Program-made: the position numbers and the translations under genes
Notes under the pieces: model-generated
The model's database searches: none
Told to the model about the DNA's origin: nothing
What the model saw: the letters and a program-made list of their open reading frames with translations, nothing else
NCBI GenBank assembly: GCA_034190875.2
Contig: CM067343.1
Location: 29,060,580-29,124,579 of the forward strand
Reading direction: 5' to 3'
From: Urechis unicinctus
Taxonomy: Eukaryota; Annelida; Polychaeta; Xenopneusta; Urechidae
DNA length: 64,000 bases
Shown here: positions 50,101 to 60,440 of the stretch, one piece after another
Position numbering within the stretch: the stretch's first letter is position 1
Layout of the letters: each line of letters begins with the position of its first letter

Positions 50101-50876
50101 TTATGAACAACTCTGTGTTCGGTAAGACTATGGAGAACCTCTGCAGGCGGGTCAATGTCAAGATTGTGCGATCTACGGAAGAAGAAAGAATGCGTAGGCT
50201 TATTGCAAGTCCCGCCTACGCGCGTCATCAGGTGTTTGATAATGACCTGGCCGCTCTGCACATGCACAAGACTCACCTGGTACTGAACCGTCCTGTGTAT
50301 GTGGGCATGTGTATACTCGACCTCTCCAAACACCTGATGTATGACTTCTATTAAAATACCATGAAGCCCAGATACGGCAAGAACCTTGGCTTGTTGTACA
50401 CAGATACGGATTCGCTGCTAATGGAGATACGCACGCCTGACGTGTATGCTGACATGAAGGAAGATGTCCATCTCTTTGACACCAGCAACTTTCATCCCTC
50501 CCGTAGTCTCTACAGCAGTGTGAACAAGAAGGTTCTTGGGAAGATGAAGGATGAGTGTGCCGGCGTGCCCATCAAGGAGTATGTTGGTCTGCGCCCTAAG
50601 ATGTACTCGATCTTGATGTCGAGTCGGGATGAGATAAAAAAAGCAAAAGGTGTGAAGAAGGTGGTGGTGAAGAAGCATCTACGACACGCTCAGTACGTGG
50701 AGTCACTGTTTGCCTAAAAGCAGTTTCGCCACGGAATGAACATGCTCAGGAGTGACTGCCATAAAAAATATGGGCTCCACGTTAACAAGGTGTCTCTCTC
50801 CCCCTTTGACTCAAAGCGGTGGATAGCTCCAGGTGGTGTAGACACTCTGGCCTATGGGCACGCGTCGATATGTTGA
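47173..50876 (+). pseudogene. Polinton protein-primed family B DNA polymerase
   Basis: The N-terminal part has a Pro/Arg-rich linker (AAPCRPVPAVRRPVPAPR) and the RGW...TLWIDIANYQP region. The exonuclease I motif (YADFEAL) is near 48458. A Cys/His cluster of endonuclease VII type (CHVCKKKLGC...CDHCHITGLYRG) lies at about 48750-48850. Polymerase motifs follow: DANNLYGWAMSQ, KLMNNSVFGKTMEN and YTDTDS. This is the replicative polymerase that names the Polinton class. The gene is broken, with about five breaks, and is otherwise near the usual length. Confidence 0.92.
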
Positions 50877-50900
50877 ACATATGGGGGGCTGAGGTATAGA

Positions 50901-51029
50901 ATGAGCGCCGATGAACATATGGGGGTGGCCAAGCTGCAGGCAGACGTGGAACATATATGGGAGGACCTTTTGGAGCGCGTGAGTCGTTTAGAAGAGCTTA
51001 TTCCTCAGGGTCCTGTTGTAGATGATTGA
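50901..51029 (+). CDS. Short coiled-coil ORF at the Polinton right end (42 residues)
   Basis: An open frame starting MSADEHMGVAKLQADVEHIW and ending in LLERVSRLEELIPQ, an amphipathic helix with heptad-like leucines. A similar short protein follows the polymerase in other Polintons I remember. It is too short for the usual size filter. Coding status is likely but not certain. Confidence 0.45.
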   Translation: MSADEHMGVAKLQADVEHIWEDLLERVSRLEELIPQGPVVDD

Positions 51030-51049
51030 CATTGCTGTCGCCCTCTTTA

Positions 51050-51211
51050 GTGGGCCTATACTATAGGGGCTGGAAGGGCTGGGCTCATATGGTATAGTAT
51101 AGGGGGGAGGTGCGAGCGGTTCGGTGACTCATGTGAGTAACCCTGTATATGTGTGTTTTCTGGGTTGCTGTATTAGATTGCTGTGCTCGTACCCCCAGTC
51201 TCTATACTACT
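51050..51211 (-). repeat. Right terminal inverted repeat, Polinton copy 2
   Basis: 162 bases matching the reverse complement of 31887-32048 with about five differences. It ends in ATACTACT. Confidence 0.93.
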
Positions 51212-51216
51212 CGAAT
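51212..51216. repeat. Target-site duplication, right
   Basis: CGAAT directly after the right terminus, the same as 31882-31886. Confidence 0.65.
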
Positions 51217-51379
51217 TCTGAAACGATACGTTGTTATAATTGTACATTTCCTAATACTTTTCATTTAACCTCGTTCACTTAGATGTCTTTATGACATTCA
51301 TGCGAGACGTTTTCTAGGGTGTATTAGAAGCCAATCAGGAATACCACAATAGAGTCCCGATGGTGCGCGTCCATTTAGA

Positions 51380-52035
51380 TTGATTGGGCCCTAGGACTAT
51401 TCACAAAGTGGGTTGAGTGTATACCACTGCCATCACAAACTGCAGAAGACCGCAAGACCAGCAGTGGACCAATTCGTCTCCAGGTTCGGTTGCCCATTTC
51501 AGCTCTTTACAGACCAGGGAAGGAACTTTGAGCTAAGGTTATGTGTGATACTCTCTTCATCTATAAGAAGCCACAATACCGGCCGTCAGCAAATGGACAT
51601 GTTGCGAGATACGGCAGAACCCTTAAGGACGCAGGGCTTTTTTTCATTGGTAAATCCCAGAACAAGTTGGACAAGCATTTACAGCAACTTGCAGGGGTCA
51701 TGAGAGTCGCAGTAAACAGACATACTGGGTTCATAGCTAATAACCTCATGTTGGGACGGGAAGTGAACGTACCGGTACAACTATACAACTATTGCATGCC
51801 CACAAGGCTAAGGAGGGTGCGAACGTGATCGACCATGTACCCAAGCTTACATGAATTAGCTAGGTCAAAGCTGCAAGAATCACTGCGTCATAAGAAAATG
51901 AATTACGATGTCCGTATAATGGAGCGTCTTTATTATAAAGGTGATGTGGTGTACCTTCTAGATACTGCTTCGGTGAAATGAAATTGTAGGAAGTTAAGTG
52001 CCCCAAGCTCAATCAATCACATGCTCCAATGAAAG
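51380..52035 (+). mobile_element. Ty3/gypsy integrase remnant, unit 1
   Basis: Patterns typical of a Ty3/gypsy integrase core are visible: FTKWVECIPLPSQ, VSRFGCPFQLFTDQGRNFE and a QYRPSANGHVARYGRT block. A FIGKSQNKLDKHLQQLAG and NRHTGF stretch and a C-terminal VVYLLDTAS block follow. No LTRs are visible. It is broken, and a second copy sits at 56270-56830 in the neighbouring duplicate unit. Confidence 0.82.
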
Positions 52036-52374
52036 ATCCTTCCATTGGTGTAAATAAATTAGCGAAATGGCACGTAATACCCAGAGACCTGCGGCCTTGA
52101 CCAGTTAAACTCTTACCCTTACGTCTGGCGGTAACGATCCGAACGTTAAAATTATAGCGCACGATTCCCTTACCTCGATATAGTCCTTACTTCATGTAAC
52201 TTCATTGAATGTTGATATTAAAGTGCTACCAATGCACTGGTGGATATTGCATATGGCAAGTGTTACCCTTAATATAGACAGAAAGATCGGGCAAACCAGT
52301 TGCCATATAAGAACGGTTTTAGTAACAAAGCAAGATATAAATGCACCCACTACTGACAATAAACGAATCCTATA

Positions 52375-52484
52375 GTCGCAATGAATAACACATAATACGC
52401 TGCAATCTATCGTGTATAATACGCTTAAATGAATCACGTGTTATATGTTGTAATGAATCACGTGTAACATGCAGCGATGAATCG
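52375..52484 (+). repeat. 24-bp minisatellite, unit 1 (about 4.5 copies)
   Basis: Four 24-base units and a partial one, each of the type 'gctgcaatgaatcacgtgta', most with an ATCACGTG core. The homologous array in unit 2 has about 5.5 units. Confidence 0.8.
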
Positions 52485-53274
52485 AAAGCCATGTACAGTT
52501 GCAACATGTGCCATTGTTGTTTATATCATAAATTTGCCACATAGGGTTTCGGAGTAGCTCTCCTACGATATTCGATTCCACCGCAATGCACCAATCCACA
52601 ATTAAAATATAATATCTTGACCGTTTAAAACCTGGCGAGTTCTTTGGTTGCAAAACATGTTTTGATGGTAATGATCAATTTCGTTCCTATAATCACGAGT
52701 GATACATTCAGCTGACATTGACTGCCATTACAATTGCAGTCGTGGTGGTATCATTGAAGAGCACGTGTCGTCTTGCTTATCTTTTGGTGATGCTGTAGAT
52801 GTGTGCAGGCGCAGTCCGGACTATTTCGAAGAAATTACAGTTAAAGAAAAGCATGGTGGGTGTTTAACTCGGCCTTGCCCAACATATGCCTTTATTACCG
52901 TCGTGAACGAGTAAAGACCAAACAAGTTTGCCGTGATCCAACAGTATAAAAAGAGCTCATACATCGAAATATTCAACTCAAACTTTTCTTTGTCAAATTA
53001 ACTGCAAGCACGACAAAAAAAGAATTATGCCCCTCCTCAGGGCTAGTCTAGTTTTATACGTACTTTCAACTGCATAAACTAAAATACATGCGCTGCAATG
53101 CAGCTTTTGCATGATGGAACCCGGAGACGCTGAAAAGAAAAACCTTTCCATGAGCACCTAGCAAATGCAGAGCAAACAAATACAATGTGACCTTGTATAT
53201 ACCAAAATGGTGGAAATCGCATCACAGTATTTTGGAAATCAATTCAATTTTACCAAAAGCTCTTAATAAATGTG
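52485..53274 (+). repeat. Conserved stretch of duplicate unit 1
   Basis: Aligns with 57090-57750 in unit 2, for example 52600-52720 with 57190-57330 and 53090-53180 with 57655-57750. Short frames of about 70-110 codons in the two copies begin alike (IDCHY.CSRGG.IEEH) but are not kept in length. I do not recognise a gene. It could be the decayed 3' part of a longer one. Confidence 0.7.
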
Positions 53275-54060
53275 GTTTTTTAGATGCAAAATCAAGCGAG
53301 ATAGTCAGCGAGATAGTCAAAAGCATTCTTTGGTGGGCGCTGAAAGGGACGACGACGGACGGTTGATATTTTTTTACACCTTGACCAATCAGAAGACTCT
53401 ATTGGGCGTGTATTTCACTTATTGTCATGATAATCGAACAGGTAATCTGAGTGAACCTTCTTACCGTAGCTCTTAGCTCTTTGAGCCAAAACATTTGACC
53501 CCAGATACCTGTGATATCCAATGATATCTCAATTGCATTATGACCTATTTGTCTATGCACCGCTGTATGCTGTCATAATGAGATCTTACATTATAGACTC
53601 GTTCACTAATACATCGCGCCAGCTTAGAAGGAAGAATTCTGGGAGCGATCTCTGGCATGTGAACATTCGGAAGTTGACCCATAATTTGTAAACATTTAAT
53701 ATCGTAGAAGTATTAACGGTGGATTTTATCTGGTCAAATAATATAGTGATCTTAGCTCATAAACTGACATTTTCGATGTCGAAATACAGAGGATATGTTG
53801 TTTTTCTTCAAAAGGAAGGAGATGGATTAAATAATCCCACTCAAAATGTTGATCAGGCTGCGGTTTATGATATGGTTTCCTTATCATTTACAACACCCGG
53901 ATTGGTTGAAGCACCAGTTTACATAGCCCGTCATCATACAGCCTGATTGTTGGGACACACAGACCACTTGGACATCAATAACTTCACGTTGACGCGTGGA
54001 TGGAATTTAATGTACGCACACAAGCTGAAAAAATTCCACCACACCCAAATGTACTCGAGA
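53275..54060 (+). repeat. Conserved flank, copy B
   Basis: Aligns with copy C (57750-58500) on the same strand and copy A (13590-14345) inverted. It holds two units of the 12-bp 'agcgagatagtc' repeat (53295-53318) and an inverted CCAAT box. No conserved reading frame. Confidence 0.8.
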
Positions 54061-54344
54061 TATCGTTAGCGTCGACAGCTCATTTGCATGACCCAATAGA
54101 TCTTATATCACGTCACATTTTCTATTTAAATGTGGAACAACCCTTCCCAATCACAGCTGTCACATGAATAAGCGTTTGCCAAGGTAGCGAGCCGCGCCAT
54201 ATTAATGACTTTCACCATATATATTATTCATAATACAAAATGCTTGACTGTCTAGGAAGTCTACCTTCCATTTCACTAACAAATACAAAATCAATTTCGT
54301 TTTGAGAGTGATGGTTCAGCGTCCTCTCTCAGTCGATTCGGATA

Positions 54345-54825
54345 CTATGTGAAACAGGGGATTAAGAACTTCAACAACGCTATCTATATTGACATCGATT
54401 TTATTCACTTAGGATTACTTGAATGTGAAATTATTGACTTATTCGCCTGATATGGCATGCATCGCGTTGGAGATGGCTGTCGGAAGGTTGTGCAAAATCA
54501 CTGCGTTCATATTCTTCAAAAATCCCTTGAATCACGGGTCCGACTATGATGGACAAGCTCGGGGTCAGTAAGGTCATGAAGAGTTCTCCTCTCCTTACAA
54601 TTCCACACTCATTGTTAACTAACTTGTCCAACAAACGATTGAAATCAAATGTGTGTACGAGTTGTCGGATCGCTCGTTCATTTAACGTGCTTATTTTAAG
54701 GAACAAGCGTTTGGTGAAACACAAATAATTTGATTCTCTTACAGTATGAGGGCAATACAATTTACTAGCAATCAATGTTAGCAATTTTGAATGTAAGACG
54801 ATGTCGCCTCGAAGCAACCCTAACA
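54345..54825. other. Insertion specific to duplicate unit 1
   Basis: The alignment between units 1 and 2 is interrupted here: unit 2 goes straight from the 'cctctctcagtcgattcgg' block to the LicD upstream region. The insert holds an open frame of 131 residues on the minus strand (54431-54826) and a shorter plus-strand one. Neither matches a family I know. No terminal repeats were seen. Confidence 0.4.
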
Positions 54826-55075
54826 TTTGTAAATGGAGTCTTGCTGCTTCATATCGTGATTTACCATCATGTTCCTGTATAACCCGTGACAGAGGTAACC
54901 AATTAGGCAGTGGCGGACAATGGAGGGATCCTTAAGCTGTCGGACACCGCCTCTTTTCTATACCATACCCTTAAACAGGCAAATGTTACAGATACTGCCA
55001 GAAATGCTTTTCATCGGGATCCAGAATTCATCAACGGACTTCCAAAGAGAGATGGCTAGGTAGATTGAACATAAA
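54826..55075 (+). pseudogene. LicD N-terminal fragment (right arm)
   Basis: Begins with a stretch matching the anchor region (a GGAGTCTTGCTGC block and ATTTACCATCATG), continues with a stem similar to the left fragment at 13365-13585 and stops before the catalytic region. It lies 750 bases before the start of LicD copy 2. The open frame is disturbed, and it is a decayed paralogue remnant rather than an exon, because the other copies are single-exon. Confidence 0.6.
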
Positions 55076-55600
55076 TCCTAACTTTACACGCAGGAGAAGC
55101 TTGACCCAAATAAACACGCATTCAAGCTCTAAACTGATGGTGTCCAACTCCACTAAATATCTCACGTGAGTAAGTTACGTAAGCATAGTATTTAACGGCA
55201 AACCGACACTAAAGTGTTATATAACGCCTCTGAAGGTGGGATGAGTATGAAGACATAAGATTGTTACAGTCTGAGGTAAGATATGTCTGTGTTTGCAAGT
55301 AGCATACAAACGTATGTTCAATCCCTGGAGGAGAGCAAGAGCGAAAAGTAACCAGCAGCGAACTGATACAAACCTTGATATTTGGTGCATGAAGAGATTT
55401 GAGCCCAAATGACAGATGTGAGATGAACACTTATTATTGTACAATGGGATAGTGGATCAACTGTTGTATAGGAATCTACTTCACAATCAGACGTGCTCTG
55501 AGAAAATGGCGTCATAGTTGGTAAAATATGCTTCTCACATATTAGATGAAGAAATATGTGCAGTGGGATATTGTTCAATATAACACAATACTCTTAGATG
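55076..55600. other. Intergenic between LicD fragment and copy 2
   Basis: The first 160 bases (55076-55235) align inverted with 13195-13365 of the left arm. The rest is unique here. No gene is seen. Confidence 0.5.
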
Positions 55601-55659
55601 TGACAAAGTATTTCGCCTCAAATTAACATTGTTGATGATATGTTCACGGTGTATTCGAT

Positions 55660-55670
55660 ATCTATAAAAG
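55660..55670 (+). promoter_or_regulatory. TATA-like box upstream of LicD copy 2
   Basis: TATCTATAAAAG, about 155 bases before the ATG and embedded in a region conserved with copy 3. A core promoter is inferred. Confidence 0.5.
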
Positions 55671-55822
55671 GGTGTTCAAATAAAGCGCCTAAGATTATCA
55701 CGTCATTCTTTCAAAAGTGGTGCGTCATATGATGTCATCCCAGCATTGGAATAGGGAGTGTTCTTTCAACCAGACACACGGATAGCAGATGTGGTAGTGT
55801 CAACAAAACGCTACCATTCGTC

Positions 55823-56248
55823 ATGAGCAAGCAGTGTCAACTCGCAGTAGCCCTTACAGTTATATTTGGAGTCTTGCTGCTTTACAATGCGATTTACCAT
55901 CATGTTACAATATCGCCACTGACAAAGGTTGTCAAATCGACAGAGGCGGAAAATGGTGCGAGCCTTTCTCTTAACCACAGCCCTGAACAGATCAATACCA
56001 CTGGAGCTACAAGAGCGTCCTTTACCAAGGATTTGGAACAAGAGGGATGTATAACACATCTACCTCAAGTTCGGGGGGGTGGGGAGGGGGGTGAAAATGA
56101 TACTCGGCTTGCTGATATGTTTAAGGTTGTTGATCATAGTATGTCTGATTCACGACTCCCACGAGCGCTCACGTTAGATCAGTATACGGATACTACGATA
56201 TTTCTAGCAAAGTGTGAAAATGGTTTTCTCGCAAGAAAAGCAGTTTAA
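55823..56248 (+). pseudogene. LicD copy 2, truncated
   Basis: The first 130 codons match copies 1 and 3: basic start (SKQCQ), signal anchor at about residues 8-27 and the stem. The match ends around 56240, before the GSLLG and WDDDLD motifs, so the catalytic region is absent. A Ty3/gypsy integrase remnant begins about 30 bases later. The truncation point is the junction between two tandem units. A G-rich insert (56067-56091) adds about four residues in frame to the stem. No enzyme activity is expected; a short anchored peptide could still be made. Confidence 0.8.
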
Positions 56249-56269
56249 TTTGTCTACAGGTTCTGATGC

Positions 56270-56830
56270 CCGGTTCATCTCGTAACAGTCCTGGGGAGGA
56301 ATTTTGGGCCAAAGTTATTCATGTTTGATACTCTCCACATCTATAAGAAGCGTATGACACAATACCGGCCGTCAGCAAATTGACAAGTGGCGAGATACGG
56401 CAGAACCCGCAGTGGGTTGTTTCATTGGTAAATCCCAGAACCAGTTGGACAAACATTTACAGCAACTTGCAGGGGTCATGAGAGCCACAGTAAACAGACA
56501 CACTGGGTTCATAAATAACAACCTCACGTTGGGACGGGAAGTAAACGTCCCGGCACCCCTAGTGCATACCCACAAGGCTGGAGAGAGTGCGGACGTGATC
56601 GACCATGTAGCCCAGCTAACTCAGAAGATGGGCCGTGCTCATGAATTAGGTAAGTCTAAGCTGCAAGTATCACTGTGTCATTTGAAAATGAATTGCGATG
56701 TCCATATATTGGAGCGTCCGTATATTAGATGTGATGTGGTGTACCTTCTAGATACTGCTTCGTTGAAGGGAAATTGTAGGAAGCTAAGCGCCCCAAGCTC
56801 AATGTATCACATGCTCCAATTAAAGATCCT
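56270..56830 (+). mobile_element. Ty3/gypsy integrase remnant, unit 2
   Basis: Close copy of 51540-52035: FIGKSQNQLDKHLQQLAG, NRHTGFINNNLTLGREVNVP and VVYLLDTAS blocks. Broken and without LTRs. Its presence in both units shows it was copied with the host DNA and did not insert twice. Confidence 0.82.
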
Positions 56831-56955
56831 TGCATTGATGTTAGAACAATAGCGCAATGACAAGCAATACTTTCCATATAAGAACGGCTTTAGTAACAAG
56901 GCAAGATATATATGCATCGTTATTGGGCAAAACTGACAATAAACAAATGATATAT

Positions 56956-57089
56956 GTCGCGATGAATTACGTATAATACGCTGCAATTAATCACGTGTAA
57001 TATGCTGCAGTGAATCACGTACAATACGCTTCAACGAATCACGTATAATATATTGCAATGCATCACGTGTAACATGCAGCGATGAATCG
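56956..57089 (+). repeat. 24-bp minisatellite, unit 2 (about 5.5 copies)
   Basis: Five 24-base units and a partial one with an ATCACGTG-type core, matching the array at 52375-52484 but one unit longer. Confidence 0.82.
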
Positions 57090-57750
57090 AAAGCAAAGTA
57101 CAGCTGCAACATGTGCCATTGTTGTGTATATCTTAGATTGGACATATAGGGCGTCTGAGTAGACGTTCTACGATGTTCGAGTCCACCGCAATGCACCAAT
57201 CCACAATTCAAATTCGATATCTTGAACGTTTAAAACCTGGCGATTTTTTGGGTTTCAAAAAATGTTTTGATGGTAATGATCAATTTGTTCCTATAATCAC
57301 GAGTGATGTATTTAGCTGACATTGACTGCCATTACGGTTGCAGTCGTGGTGGCTTCATCGAAGAGCACATGTTGTCTTGTTTATCTTATAATGATGTTGT
57401 GGATGTGCGCAGGAACAGTCCGGACAATTTTGAAAGAATGTCAGTCAAGACTTCACACGTTTGCTGCAATCCAACAGTATCTAAGGCGCTAATACATCAA
57501 AATGTTCAACTCAAACTTTTCTTTGATAAGTTAACTGTATGCACGACCTTGTTAACAGATTTCTTGATAAATTTATACGTGACAAAAAAAGGTATTCTGC
57601 CGCTCCGCAGTGCTAGTCTAGGTTTATACGTACTTTAAACGCCATAAACTAAAATATATGCGCTGCGATGCAGCTTTTGCATCTTTTGCATGATGACACC
57701 CGGAGACGCAGAAAAGAAACCTTTCCATGAGAACCTAGCAAACGCAGGGC
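57090..57750 (+). repeat. Conserved stretch of duplicate unit 2
   Basis: Aligns with 52485-53180. It contains an open frame of 111 codons (57303-57638) that starts like a shorter frame in unit 1 (52699-52914). The shared beginning with differing ends suggests a decayed gene or chance; no family was recognised. Confidence 0.6.
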
Positions 57751-58500
57751 AAACGAGATAGTCAAAAGCAGTATTTGGTGGTTTATATTAATTTAAGCCT
57801 CGACCAATCAGAAGACTAAAGCGGGCGTGTGTTCCACTTATTGTCATGATCATCAAACAGGTAATCTGAGTGAACCTTCTTACCGTAGCTCTAAGCTCTT
57901 TGAGCCAAAACATTTGACCCCAAATCGCTGTGTTTTACTCCCATGATATCTCAATTGCATTATGACTTATTTGTCGATGCACCGCTGTGCTGTTATAATG
58001 AGATCTTAGATCATAGACTCATTCGCAAATCCATCGCGCCAGCTTAGAAGGAAGAATTCTGGGAGCGATCTCTCGCATGTGAACATTCGAAAGTTGAACT
58101 GTCATTTGTAAGCATTTAATATAGTAAAAGTGTAAGCGATGGATGTCATCTGGTGAAATAATGTTGTGATCTCAGCTCACATACTGACGTTTTCGACTAC
58201 AGCTTGCGCGGCTACAGTCGAACTACAGAGGATATGTCGGTTTCCTTCGAAAGGAAGGAGTTAAATTAAATAATCCCGCGCAGCATTCTGAATGGGCTGC
58301 GGTTTATAATATGATTTTCTTATCATTTACAACACCCAGATTGATCAAAGCGCCAGTTTACATAGCCCATCATCCAACAGCCTGATTGTGGAGATACACA
58401 GACCACTAGAACATCAATAACTTCAAGCCGACACGTGGATGGAATTTTATATACGCGCACAAGCCGAACAAATTCCACCACTCCCAAATGCATTCGAGTT
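57751..58500 (+). repeat. Conserved flank, copy C
   Basis: Aligns with copies B and A. It has a single unit of the 12-bp 'acgagatagtc' repeat and the inverted CCAAT box. It leads into the LicD copy 3 upstream region. Confidence 0.8.
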
Positions 58501-58877
58501 TTAGCTCAATTGCATACCGCAAAAATCTGATATGACATTGAATATTCCATTTAACTGCGATGTTAATCAACCCTTCCTAATCACAGCTGTCACATGAACA
58601 AGCGTTTGCCAAGATAGCGAGCCGCGTAATATAGATGACTTTCACCATATATATAATCCTAAACACTCAATGCTTGACGGTCTAGGAGGTCTACTTTCCG
58701 ATTCACTAACAAATACAAAATCAATTTCGTTTTGAGAGTAATGGTTCAGCGTCCTCTCTCAGTCGATTCGGATATCTCGCGTGACATTGGAAACCTGGAC
58801 AAATTCATCCTTCACTCGTAGTAATTAAAGGGCCATTGCTGTATCTTTGTTGATGATATGTTCACGGTGGATTCGAT

Positions 58878-58888
58878 ATCTATAAAAG
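58878..58888 (+). promoter_or_regulatory. TATA-like box upstream of LicD copy 3
   Basis: TATCTATAAAAG, 153 bases before the ATG, in a block of about 250 bases conserved among all three LicD copies. Confidence 0.5.
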
Positions 58889-59040
58889 GGTGTTCAAATA
58901 TAGCGCCTCAGATTATCACGTCATTCTTTCAAAAGTGGTGCGTCATATGATGTCAATCCAGCATTGGAATAGGGAGTGTTCTTTCAACCAGACACACGGA
59001 TAGCAGATGTGGTAGTGTCAACAAAACGCTGTCATTCATC

Positions 59041-60118
59041 ATGAGCAAGCGGTGTCGACTTGCAGTAGCCCTTACAGTTATATTTGGAGTCTCGCTGTTT
59101 TTACATTGCGATTTACCATCATGTTACAATATCGCCACTGACAAAGGTTGTCAAATCGACAGAGGCGGAAAATGGTGCAAGCCTGCAGCTGCCGACAAAC
59201 TCCTCTTTTTCTCTTAACCACACCCCTAAACAGATCAATACCACTGGAGCTACAAGAGCGTCCTTTACCAAGGATTTGGAATATGAGGAATGTATAGCAC
59301 ATCTACCTCAAGTTCGAGAGGGTGAAAATGATACTCGGCTTGCTGATATGTTTAAGGTTGTTAATCACAGTACGTCTGATTCACGACTCCCAAGAGCGCT
59401 CACGTTAGATCAGTATACGGATACTACGATATTTCTAGCAAAGGTGAAAATGCTTTTCTCGGACTATAACATCACATGGACATTGGCCTTCGGTTCCCTT
59501 TTAGGGAGTATATTGTCCCATGATATCTTACCATGGGATGACGACCTGGACTGTTGGATGCTCATGAGAGACATAAACAAAATTGCTGATCTCCATGAAA
59601 AGAAAATACTCTCAAGCAAGTACAAACTTGGATACATTCCGAAGGCTAAAAAGTTGTTTGATCTGACCAAACCTTTAATCAAGCCTTACACGTGGAGCTA
59701 CCCCTTTATTGATATAACACAACTAGAGATACAATCTAACTCAGTAGTCCATACAGACTTCCGGAATTCAAATCACAACTTCAAGGTGGCACTTGAGCGG
59801 TTCTTTCCTTTGTATTTGAGACCGTTTGCAGGGATGTGGTTTCCGGCGCCTCGGGACTCTTGGGGAATATTGAACTCGCTTTACCCTCAATTATCGTGTA
59901 AAATGTCACACTGGGACCATCCAAAAGAACGACACCGCCCCAAACCCCTCTCTGCCAACTGTTCTACGGTCATTTCTGCATACCCTCATACTTATAGCAC
60001 CAACAATGGTACCGTAACTACGGAAATACTTTATTACCGTAACACGTCTGTATATACATTTTGCTTTGCTGAGGTTAATCAGAGAGTAGGGTACGCTAAT
60101 ACTTTTTGGCAGTCTTAG
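59041..60118 (+). pseudogene. LicD/fukutin-family gene, copy 3, one frameshift in the anchor
   Basis: Matches copy 1 from end to end at high identity, including GSLLGS and PWDDDLD. The ATG at 59041 is at the conserved position, but the T run at 59098-59102 is one base longer than in copies 1 and 2. This shifts the frame inside the signal anchor, and translation from that ATG would stop after about 58 residues. The downstream frame, open from about 59084 to 60118, keeps the whole stem and catalytic region. Either this is a very young pseudogene or the extra T is a sequencing error and the gene is intact. The conserved catalytic motifs favour recent function. Confidence 0.8.
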
Positions 60119-60297
60119 TGAAAATAATGCGTCTAAGCGCACTTGAAACCGACAACACATTGGCTATCTCTTAAGACCTAGAATTCGTGAAATATATTAG
60201 ATTTGTTGTCCTGTGATAGTAATCAATGCCGATTATCAATCCAAACACATGCTCTTAAGCTTTGCATGTTCAATGAACTGACATATCAATTCCTGTG

Positions 60298-60315
60298 ATA
60301 TATATACATATATAT

Positions 60316-60384
<69 letters not shown>

Positions 60385-60440
60385 CACACATATATATATA
60401 TATATGTATAAGTATATATATATATATATATATATATACA
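60298..60440. repeat. (AT)n microsatellite 3' of LicD copy 3
   Basis: About 140 bases of interrupted AT repeat. The 170 bases between the stop codon and the array align with the 3' flank of copy 1, so the array position is conserved between arms. Confidence 0.95.

Larger units (their letters stand above)
31887..51211 (+). mobile_element. Polinton/Maverick element, copy 2 (full length, broken)
   Basis: A 19.3-kb element, of which 6.1 kb is a nested BEL/Pao retroelement, leaving about 13.2 kb of Polinton. It has 162-bp terminal inverted repeats that start with AG, a five-base flank match, a retroviral-type integrase and a family B DNA polymerase, which together define the Polinton/Maverick class. 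It also carries a major-capsid-type gene and a fibre-like gene, so it is of the virus-like kind. All the main parts are present in order, but it is a fossil with roughly twenty breaks. Its two termini differ at only about five of 162 positions, so insertion is fairly recent on an evolutionary scale. Confidence 0.92.

Noticed and set aside
52375-57089. 24-bp repeats considered as a CRISPR array
   Set aside because: The units are head-to-tail without spacers, in a eukaryotic context, and fit a minisatellite.
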